Shown: piece after piece, positions 23,363-32,147 of the stretch
Numbering within the stretch: the stretch's first letter is position 1
Layout of the letters: each line of letters starts with the position of its first letter
The notes under the pieces: model-generated
Told to the model about the DNA's origin: nothing
The model's input: only the letters and a program-made list of their open reading frames with translations
Database searches by the model: none
Assembly (NCBI RefSeq): GCF_041381155.1
Contig: NC_091141.1
Location: 27,711,828-27,775,827 of the forward strand
Length of the DNA stretch: 64,000 nucleotides
Origin: Argopecten irradians
Taxonomy: Eukaryota; Mollusca; Bivalvia; Pectinida; Pectinidae
Reading direction: 5' to 3'
Position numbers and translations under genes: made by a program

Positions 23363-24862
23363 ATTTTCTTTAAGAATCAAAAAGGGTCTAAATATTTTTA
23401 TAACTGTTTGATTACTCCTGCTGTTACACCAACAGGTACAAGACTTCAATTTGATTATGATAAAGAGAAATGGAAAAAAATCTATAAACTCCCCTTCATC
23501 TTCACAGAAAGTTCGAAACTACAGTGGTTTCCAGTGAACATTATTTATAATATTCTAGTGACTAATACTTTTCTCTTCAAGATTAATTTGTACCCTAGTC
23601 CAATTTGTACATTATGTAACAGGGAAAGAGAAACAATAGTACATTGTCTTTGGGAATGTACCGAAGTCCAAACACTTTTTGAGAATTTTGATTATTTACT
23701 TGAAATCTTGTTTATCCGCTTCTTATGAATAAAGACACACTTCCCTTTAGTAATCTCACCACATGCTAATATGGCTGATAATGAAATCTTACTTATTATT
23801 AAGCACTATATTTACAAAACAAAATGTCTCCATAAAACGCTCAATAATACACTTGTAAATGTTATAAAAGATCACTATAGTATCCAGAAATATATAGTTT
23901 TTAATAAAAGCGATACTCTTCAAAAGAAATTTGAAAATGACTGGAAAAAATGGTTACCATTGTTAGGAATATGATATTTAAAGTTTTGTTTTTGTTTTGT
24001 TATTTTATAAATTATTATTATTATCATTTTTAGTTTAATTCCTCATATCCATAATTTATATATCCATGTTCTGGCAAAGCACCAAATATTTTGGGAGGTC
24101 TCTGATCACACATTATTTTCTTTCTCTTTTTTTTCCATTAGTTATGAAACCCCTTATCTTAAAATATATTAATCGATGTGTAATATAAAGTATACATATT
24201 TAAATACAGCAGTCTCCCCTCTTTCTTCTTCTGTCAGTTTATTCAGTTGTCATTCTGACACTACATATGCATTGTTGGTTTGTTCAATCCTGTCTGTCTA
24301 CAGTTTTCAGTGTCTGTCTGTATGTTTATCCATGTTTCTGTTTTGTTTTCACTTCCTGTCCATCCCATGTGTTTGTGTGTAAATACATGTTGTGTACCTT
24401 GTAGTTTGTTTTGTTTATGTGTCTCTGGTCTTCATTGTTTAGTATCGTTACCTACCATTGATTTGTGTCTGAATTTGTCCTTCTTGTATATGTTTCCATT
24501 TTTTTTGGTATATGTGTGTGCATACTTGTCTTCCATTTAAGAAAGATGTGTTTATATATCCATGTATGTCCATATGTATCAACTGCGTATCTATATTTTT
24601 ACATGAATAATGTAAGTTGGTGTGTGATTGCATGTATGTCAATACACAGGTAGGTGTAAGAATAGGCCAAAGGTTAACATTTCGTGTGTTTTTGATAATT
24701 AAGAATAAGAATAAATTGAACTGGCTGTATGTAAAGGCGTGTGAGTGTGAGGCTGAGTATGTATATGTGTGTTTATTTTCCATGTATGTGTAGTCTATAT
24801 CTGTACCATCTTAATATATGTAAAAAAAACTTTTGAAAAATAAAACAATTATGAAAAAAAAT
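23363..24862 (+). mobile_element. 3' end of a LINE (zinc-finger RVT type), 5'-truncated
   Basis: From 23363 the plus strand encodes NQKGSKYFYNCLITP, then KWKKIYKLPFIFTESSKLQW, ILVTN, and then CTLC-(8)-H-(4)-C, which is the zf-RVT zinc-knuckle region at the C-terminus of L1/Tx1-like non-LTR retrotransposons. A frame ending in TGA at 23728 is followed, after a change of frame, by a second stretch (23771-23974) with NEILLIIKHYIYKTKC and a lysine/tryptophan-rich end that fits the last part of the same protein. A 3' UTR of about 0.9 kb follows, with AATAAA at about 24838 and an A-rich end. The endonuclease and polymerase core are absent. It is a dead, truncated copy, though this part is little decayed. 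Confidence 0.75.
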
Positions 24863-24959
24863 ATATATACTATCGGTGTGATTAGGTGGGTCTCTGAGAA
24901 GTTACGGTTAGTGAACATAGCAAAATTAGTCATGGTCTAATTGTTTCAACGATATGTTG

Positions 24960-25110
24960 TTGAAACTTCTTTGGTCTTATTTACACGAGACACCCTGGAC
25001 CCTTATACCTCGACCGTGTTGGAGCTAAGTTTGTATCGGGAGAATGACCGGGGTTCGAACCTGGGACCTGTGAATACTAATAACTGGCTTATGCTATCTG
25101 GTCGCCAATG
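24960..25110. other. tRNA-related promoter-like sequence, possible SINE fragment
   Basis: GGGGTTCGAACCTGGGACC at about 25051-25069 fits the RNA polymerase III B box (GGTTCGANNCC). No convincing A box or cloverleaf can be built around it, so it is not a tRNA gene. It may be a piece of a tRNA-derived SINE. Confidence 0.3.
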
Positions 25111-25659
25111 TTCACTCAGTCATAGGTCGTAAAATGTTTGCAAGAAAATGATAAAGCAGACTGGGACTTATTTGGTGATTTAAAATTTGTTGTTTGAGAA
25201 AGTTATCAGATGCTATACACCAAATATTGAATGAAACTAATTCTCACACAATTCGGTTTCATCCTTAAAGCTTTACTTCTATATTTACATAAAGTGTGGT
25301 TTATCACGCAATGGTCTGACGTATAAATCACTGGTTATTTAATACTATGGGATGTCAGTTCGAAGTCACGTGACGTATTTTCTATAGGTACTGACCATAG
25401 GTTGGTAGTTCCATATATATTATACTTCTTTTACCTTCTTAATCTGGCATGTCTTGCAATTATCCTGATTGTTGAGAGTATCATCAAAATAACCAAAAAC
25501 AATAACGTGTATTCCGTATTTGTGCTTCAGCGTCTTTTCACATAAGTATGTTGTCATCTTGTCCTGTCTTCCATGCCACAAGGCGTCACTACATCAAAAA
25601 GTCACCATCTTCACAATTTCTTTACATAACTAATTACTTCTTTATTTCTTTATTTGCAG

Positions 25660-27522
25660 ATGACGAAGACGGTTTTAGTGGTAGGCGCGGGGGTGTCGGG
25701 CCTGGCAGCGGTCAAACATTGCCTAGACGAAGGGATGGAACCTATCTGCTTCGAGAAGGATACAGACGTTGGAGGGCTATGGAATTATCATGACTGGTCC
25801 AAAGAAGGAGACCCTAGCCTGTATAACTCCTGTAGTATCAATACCAGCAAGGAAATGACCTGCTACAGCGACTTCCCGATCCCTAAAGAGTTCCCTAACT
25901 TCATGGGGCACCGACACTTCAAAAAGTACCTCGAACTTTACGCAGAACATTTCAATCTAAGAAAGTACATCAAGTTTAGCCACAGCGTAGAAAATATCAA
26001 AAAAGCTGATGATTTCGATGAAACAGGAAATTGGATGACATTGGTCAAGAATTTAGAGACAGGGAAGTTTCAAAATTTGAAAACAAACTTCGTTATCGTA
26101 TGCAATGGGCATCTTCACGTGCCGAACGTGCCTACATTCCCTGGGCTGAAAAAATTCAAGGGCAAGGTCATGCATACTCACGATTACAAGGACTTCCGGG
26201 GATTCGAAGGGAAGAGAATCTTGGTGATGGGGATCGGAAACTCTGGATCAGACGTGGCCTGCGAACTCAGTCGTCATGCTGAACACGTATGTATAATGGT
26301 ATATGGGTATCGTAGTGTTAGAGGGTTACATAATAAATGACATAAAATGTCAGTTATTCTGATGAAATCTTTGAAGCTCAAATGCGAGGACTGAAAAATA
26401 GTATGTCTATTGCCTTTTCAATGCTAGATGATAGTAGTGTTATAAAGCTGTGTTTAAACGGGTTACTTAATCACTACAACTTTAAATTCCTTTTACTGGC
26501 TTTCTCTGCAGGTGTATATGTCCAGCCGACGTGGAACCTACGTAATCCAAAGAGCCGCTGACCACGGCGTTCCTTTTGACCATCTCGCCCTCAATCGGTT
26601 CTCCATGAAATTACCGTGGAGCCTGATGCGGCCTTTGTTCTTCCATCGCCTAAACCGACGCTACAACCACGCAAACTACGGCCTTTCGCCAAACAAACGG
26701 TTCGACGCGAGTGTCCTTACGATCAGTGATGACCTTCCAAATCGGATCTTACTCGGCACCATCAACATCAAGTGTAACGTGAAGGAGTTTACAGTAGATG
26801 GCGCTATATTTGAAGATGGCACAGAACTGAAAGACATCGATGTTGTTATCCTTGCCACGGGGTTCAATTTCGATTTTCCGTTTCTTGACGACGGTATAAT
26901 CAAAATCGATGGCCATTTCCCTTACCTGTACGAGCTTGTTTTTCCTACAAATTTAAATCCGTGCACACTTGGTGTGGTGGGTCTGGTTCAACCGTTTGGT
27001 GCTCTGCCACCAATTTTAGAAATGCAAACCAGATGCATCACAAGAGTATTTGCAGGAAAATGCAAGCTACCAAGTGCTCCACAACGCCTTGAGATCGTAG
27101 AGAAACGGAAATCTTTCATCATGAGTAATTTTATCGACTCACCAAGATACAGTTTGCAGATCTACTCAGTCCAGTACATGGACCGCTTGGCGTCAATGAT
27201 AGGCTGCAAACCGAATTTCTGGAAATACTTCTTCACAGACCCAAAACTGTGGTACAGGATAGTTTTCGGTCCAGCTACGCCAGTACAGTGGCGCCTTAAT
27301 GGTCCTGGCGCCTGGAAAGGCGCTAAGCGTGCGATTGAGACAGTGAAAGAACATACCTACTTTCCGATGAAATCAAGGAGGTCGGGCGATGGAGAGATGG
27401 ACGGACTTTATGATGGGTGGATCCAACTCTTCAGGAAAGTCTGTTTTGTGGCGTCCATTCCGCTCATTGTGAGATACCTGTATGTAAATGGATTTTTCAA
27501 AAGCCTTATTAATTTTTTCTAA
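25660..27522 (+). CDS. FMO: Flavin-containing monooxygenase (FMO), two coding exons
   Basis: Exons 25660-26286 and 26512-27522 are joined across a 225-bp phase-0 intron (GAACAC|GTATGT..CTCTGCAG|GTGTAT) to give 545 residues, the usual FMO length. Seen in order: FAD-binding GAGVSG (9-14), the EKDTDVGGLW block (32-41), the FMO signature FKGKVMHTHDY (166-176, fitting FxGxxxHxxxY), NADPH-binding GIGNSG (191-196), SSRRGTYV just after the splice, ATGFNFDFPF (324-333), and a hydrophobic C-terminal tail that in the family anchors the enzyme to the ER membrane. Known role: NADPH- and O2-dependent oxygenation of nucleophilic N or S in xenobiotics and metabolites. The ATG lies directly after a strong acceptor (TTTATTTGCAG|ATGACG), so an upstream noncoding exon is likely. 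Reading through the intron ends at 26340 and would give a truncated protein lacking the C-terminal half. No key residue is missing. The substrate and orthologue group cannot be told. Confidence 0.95.
26287..26511 (+). other. FMO intron
   Basis: It starts GTATGT and ends TTTCTCTGCAG with a clear pyrimidine tract. At 225 bp it is the only intron inside the coding region. Confidence 0.9.
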
Positions 27523-27734
27523 TTTTTGTAAGCAGAGAAATCAAAGGCACGTTTGAACCAGTCAGATCTTAACACATGACAATAACAATGACGTAATATG
27601 GATAAAATTGTGTATACGTCACAATAGCAATAATGTGAAACGGAGTAAATTGCATTATCCTTATTCTTGTCTATGTGTAATTCTTGGTAAACAGAATCAC
27701 TTCAAATTATCTTTGATTATTGTTGACACATCAG

Positions 27735-27870
27735 GCCCCATGAACACGAAGCAGACTTCAGTTTAGATTTAGCCAATCATAAATGACGTTACAAAACGTT
27801 ACATCATATTTGATTGGCTTGGCCAAAACTTGAGTGTCTAAGACCGTTTCATGACCCTGGAGCTTGACTC
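27735..27870. mobile_element. Foldback/MITE-like element
   Basis: Centre: GCCAATCATAAATGACGT pairs with ACATCATATTTGATTGGC around AAAACGTT. Outer parts are also imperfectly inverted: GGCCCCATGAACACGAAG and CAGACTTCAGTTT on the left match the complement of AAACTTGAGTGTCTAAGACC and TTTCATGACCC on the right. The symmetry fits a short non-autonomous inverted-repeat element downstream of the FMO gene. Confidence 0.5.
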
Positions 27871-27914
27871 CGGTTTCTCGAAACAAACTTAAGTCAGATC
27901 ATTATATTGGTCTA

Positions 27915-28015
27915 AATTGCTGTGGCGTAGTTGGTAAGGTTTCCGACATTTCATCAATAGCTCCTCACCTTTATAGACCAGAGGCCAAAGCGTTCAATCA
28001 CCAGCTGTCACATAT
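27915..28015 (+). mobile_element. tRNA-derived SINE-like head
   Basis: TGGCGTAGTTGGTAAGG at 27922-27938 fits the tRNA A box, and GCGTTCAATCACC about 55-65 bp later fits a decayed B box. This spacing is typical of tRNA-derived SINEs. The stems of a functional tRNA do not form. Confidence 0.45.
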
Positions 28016-28260
28016 ACAAAAATTTAACAGCCAATGTCATATGTATCACATATCTATTATTTTACAGGTATAAAAAACAGTTATGAAGGCGAAATTCACT
28101 ATGGAAGTCATTGGGTTTTTTTAATTAGCAGATAAGAGGTATGATTTTCTCGATTTGGAGTAATATAATCCAAATCTATGTTTGATCATGTTTATTCCAA
28201 TATTCCACGAGATTTATCACATAAATCAATATACATGTATATTTATGAAAATATTAGAAT

Positions 28261-28266
28261 AATAAA
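28261..28266 (+). promoter_or_regulatory. AATAAA, possible FMO polyadenylation signal
   Basis: I saw no earlier clear AATAAA between the FMO stop at 27522 and this site. If used, the 3' UTR would be about 750 bp and would include the foldback and SINE-like head. A weaker variant signal closer to the stop cannot be excluded. Confidence 0.25.
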
Positions 28267-28389
28267 ATGCCAAAAGCATATCATTTACAACGTTAATGAC
28301 TTATATTTTATTCTTTCTTACGTCTCCCATAACACCGCCTTGCATTTGGTCTTTGACCAATCGCCTCTATAAGGAAAAAAGTAAAAGAA

Positions 28390-29050
28390 AATGGTATTTT
28401 CTGCTCCTGATTAGCGCTCAGAATAAAGGGAATGGGACGACTGGTTTGCGTGTCTTCAGTATACCGTAGTTGTAGTATATGTAACCGGATGGGATGTGTT
28501 GTCTGGTGTCTGGTGGTATATTTCAGTGAGATAACAACACGTCACTTATATACAGCAGCCTCCTTAAAATATACGGCAGCCTCCTAAAATGTACAGCAGC
28601 CTCCTTAAAATATACGGCAGCCTCCTAAAATGTACAGCAGCCTCCTAAAATGTACAGCAGCCTCCTAAAATATACGGCAGCCTCCTAAAATGTACAGCAG
28701 CCTCCTAAAATATACAGCAGCCTCCTTAAAATATACGGCAGCCTCCTAAAATGTACAGCAGCCTCCTTAAAATATACGGCAGCCTCCTAAAATGTACAGC
28801 ACCCTCCTAAAATATACGGCAGCACCCTTAAATATACAGCAGCATCCTAAAATATACAGCAGCCTCCTAGAATATACGGCAGCCCCCTTAAATATACTGC
28901 AGCCTCCTAAAATATACGGCAACCTCCTAAAATGTACAGCAGCCTCCTAGAATATACGGCAGGCCTGCTATACGGACATTTTCACAACTACACTTCATAC
29001 AGGAGCGGCAGTCCTTACATGGTCCTAGCTGTCAATAGAACACAAACAAG
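28390..29050 (+). mobile_element. SINE-like family A copy, expanded by an internal minisatellite
   Basis: The left part (TTCTGCTCCTGATTAGCGCT, then GGGACGACTGG, then TTTCAGTGAGATAACA) and the right part (ACACTTCATACAGG, then GCAGTCCTTACATGG, then TGTCAATAGAACACAAACAA) align with the two halves of full family A copies such as 56150-56665. Between them, where other copies read GAATATACCGCAGTC once, sits the 20-bp array at 28553-28965. Confidence 0.6.
28553..28965. repeat. 20-bp minisatellite, about 20 copies
   Basis: The units are CAGCCTCCTAAAATRTACRG, 20 or 21 bp long (TAAAA or TTAAAA). Two variant types, ATATACGG and ATGTACAG, alternate for much of the array, so a two-unit block seems to have been amplified. 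Confidence 0.9.
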
Positions 29051-29116
29051 CATAGTATTCTTATATATTTTTCGCTTTTAATATACATGTAAACGTCAGT
29101 TATTTGTCCGTAATAA

Positions 29117-29365
29117 TTGTTTGTTTGTTTGTTTGATTATTTTAACGTCCTATTAACAGCCAGGGTCATGTGAGAACGGCTTCCCATGAATGCAGTGTTT
29201 AGCGTGTGTGAAGTGCGTGTTTTGGGAGACTGCGGTATGTTCGTGTTGTGTCTTCTTGTATAGTGGATCTCTTTTATAGTGCTATATCACTAAAGCATGC
29301 CACCGAAGACACCAAGCAACACACCCCTACCAGTCACAATATACTGGCAACGGGCATTGTTCGTA
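29117..29365 (-). mobile_element. SINE-like family A copy, 5'-truncated, reverse orientation
   Basis: On the minus strand it ends GGCTGTTAATAGGACGTTAA followed by AATAATCAAACAAACAAAC, a typical simple-repeat tail. The body matches 37800-38260 closely (GGTGTCTTCGGTGGCATGC; CACGAACATACCGCAGTC). Confidence 0.65.
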
Positions 29366-29754
29366 ATAAAAGAAAAAAAAAGTGAACTAAGCTCTTTCTT
29401 CTTAACAAAGGAAATCCAAATAATTTTCCTGGTTTCAGTTGGTTATCTATATGTATGAGGAGTTCCAGGTAATTTCAGCCCTATACATTGATATGCGTAT
29501 AACGAAGTAATTTCGTTCGTCCACAGAGATTAGTTATAACAGTACTGTGTTTACTGTACATTCATACAAATATCGACAAATACAGGACTTAACTTCGCGT
29601 ACAGAATAAGGTATGTTTAATTTCTCTACTATACTATACGGTTACATTTTTTTGTGCTTCTGAATTATTTTTGATACGTTGACTTGACTGGGATCTAATC
29701 CTATTGTAGTTTTCTCAAAATGAGGAATACAAATCATAAATTGAATTTAAAAAA

Positions 29755-29915
29755 AACCGTATCACCACAACCTGTCTACCTCTGGATCGCGAGTTTGAAT
29801 CCCATGTGAGGCAGTTTCCAGGTACTAACCGCTGGTCGGTTGGTTTTTTCCACCAACAACATGACACTTCCAAAGGTTACTCTGGCTGTTGATACGACGT
29901 CAAACTTTTAAAACT
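29755..29915 (+). mobile_element. SINE-like family B copy (tRNA-type B box)
   Basis: Plus-strand body: CTGGATCGCGAGTTTGAATC then CCATGTGAGGCAGTTTCCAG, ending GGCTGTTGATACGACGTCAA. GAGTTTGAATCCC is a B-box-like word. The 3' end is a decayed form of the tail also used by family A. The better copy is at 33190-33375 (-). Confidence 0.55.
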
Positions 29916-30267
29916 TAACCGAAAACATACAGAGGTACACTAGAGTGGTGTTTCAGTAAGAGTCCAGAGGAACTAAGGAATGATGTGTGATGTCAGAACT
30001 AATTCCGGTTCAGCTTTAATATTCGTATTCTTCAAGTGTAAATGTTGGTTATGTTTTCGATATCCTAACGGATAGGGGGACAGGGTACATGTATGGATTG
30101 ACCTCAATTCGATGTGTAAATATGCAGGCTCTGATGTTTACCACTGCGATGGTTATAGCATGGATAATAAATGGTGCAGTGATCGGATTATCATCTCTGT
30201 TTGATATACACTATAATAGCAAACAAATTATGGAACACCATGGCTGCCTTAAGACTAGATGTTTTAT

Positions 30268-30490
30268 TGCATCACGTCACCGTGTTATAGCATCGTGTCA
30301 CCATGTTATAGCATCGTGTCACCATGTTATAGCATCGTGTCACCATGTTATAGCATCGTGTCACCAAATCATTGCATCGTGTCACCATGTTATAGCATCG
30401 TGTCACCATGTTATAGCATCGTGTCACCATGTTATAGCATCGTGTCACCATGTTATAGCATCATGTCACCATGTTATAGCATCATGTCAT
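30268..30490. repeat. 21-bp minisatellite, about 10-11 copies
   Basis: The unit CCATGTTATAGCATCGTGTC plus A repeats head to tail. One interior copy and the last two are variant. Because 21 is a multiple of three, frames stay open through it. The frame at 30089-30508 translates as HHVIASC repeats and a second one as YSIVSPC repeats. Neither has a family motif, so I treat them as by-products of the repeat. Confidence 0.9.
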
Positions 30491-30529
30491 AAAAGTTTCG
30501 TTGAATAGAGCGGTAGCTCTCACTAACAT

Positions 30530-31970
30530 GGGTAATTGATTTCATGTCACGAATTTATTTGACAAGACCATGTGGTAGTATAATATAATTTTTGCAATGA
30601 TTAACAATATCAAATAATCTATTGCATTTTAAATGTGTGGATGGATTTTTTTTCGAGTTATGATTTCGCGTTTGGTTTCATGTTTCTGTATATTCTTGTA
30701 CTTTCGCATGTATTAAGTTTTGTTTTTCGATACAAAATGGTAGGGTTTTAAATATGGAGAACTGTTGAGTTAGCAGTCTTGTTTTGAATTACTACCCTAT
30801 AGTATTGTCGGAGATGAAAAGTGTCCGAGACAAAGTCAGAGGCAATTTTTTTTTCTGTATATGTCAACCATTTTGCCATCTTTGTCCAGGGTGAAGGTAC
30901 AATGCGTCGTTTTAATTTCGGTACCCGTGGTTGTAGCCACTAATTCAGAGTTTTAATATAAAAGATGTCATTGTCAAGCCAATTAGCCAAAAAAATATTT
31001 TGTTTGCAAACTGTGTGAATCCGCGTAGCAGATTCTTACAAAAGTTTGCAAACAAAACTTCATTCCTCGATGAAATCAAAACAAAAATAGTGACATCAAT
31101 ATTTCAATTAATATTCCAGACTGCATGCTGAAATAACATACGTTTAAAAGTACGAGTCCATTCATTTTCTAATGGATGTTCGTTCAAAATCAACGTAAAA
31201 CGTCGATGTGTCTATTGTGACGTAGTTACAACGTCGTTGTTTCGCGCCATTCTCAGATTTTTTCTTCATAGTAGTATGAAGAAAAGTAATCGGCCAATCA
31301 GAAAATCAAATTTTGTATGAAAATAAAGAACAATTAATTATTTATATTTGGACCTGTCTCATCAAATTCCATTGTTACGAATTCGAAGTTGAATTTTAAA
31401 ACACCTTTATGACTAGATAATTAGAGTGTAATTAAAGGGATGGCACTACGGAGTTCAACTTAACAGCAGTTGGTTGGAGAATAGTCAAACGGGGTATTAT
31501 GGCGCCGAATGTACACGCCTCTATTCATTGAATTGTGAGATGCACCATTCCAAGTCAGGTTGAACACGATTCCTTCATAAATTTCCATTAATTCTGTCCC
31601 TGAAATTCCATATGCAGTGTATTTCGATGATTAATCAAAGAAGACAATTAGTAATTTAGTACATACGACAAGACATACCGGAACGGAACCATTCCCATAA
31701 ATGACAGTTATTTTGTTAGAACACAATAAAAACCTTGATCCTTCACACATGCACTGCCTGGCTTACGTCTAAGAAGACACACACTTGGCTTGAAAGGGAA
31801 CATGGTTTTGTTCGGGATGGACAAATAACCTGTTTATATTTTAAATTATACCACGATGTTTCAGACACTTTACAAATGCCAAGATACATTTAAAACTCAG
31901 AGCAAATATAGTATCTTCAAAAATAGTTGACAGAAAAAATATTAAAGTGCAATTAGTGCCCTTTTACAAC
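30530..31970. other. AT-rich intergenic DNA
   Basis: No gene is recognised. A perfect 9-bp stem hairpin (TTCTTCATA-GTAG-TATGAAGAA) lies at about 31262-31283. Confidence 0.5.
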
Positions 31971-31972
31971 GA

Positions 31973-31978
31973 TTTATT
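31973..31978 (-). promoter_or_regulatory. AATAAA polyadenylation signal of the lectin gene
   Basis: TTTATT on the plus strand reads AATAAA on the minus strand about 170 bp after the stop codon at 32148, a suitable place for the 3' end of the PAN/C-type lectin transcript. Confidence 0.4.
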
Positions 31979-32147
31979 CAGAATTCCATTTAAAATCGCT
32001 ACGCCTGTAACTCTGAAAAAGATGTGTTGTCAGCAATACCACCAATGAAGTATCCACCCAACCGAAGTGTTTAAGTAGATTGATTAACATATGAACATAT
32101 GAAGTAACGTTTGGACGGCAGTCAGAAAATAATATCTTTATCTAATG

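Noticed and set aside
24176-24783. Cysteine/serine-rich frames on both strands
   Set aside because: They fall in the 3' UTR of the LINE copy and show no domain.
25040-25075. tRNA gene
   Set aside because: Only a B-box-like word is present, and no A box or cloverleaf can be formed around it.
25548-25793. 81-codon frame overlapping the FMO start
   Set aside because: It is an out-of-frame reading across the intron/exon border. The FMO frame carries the domain motifs.
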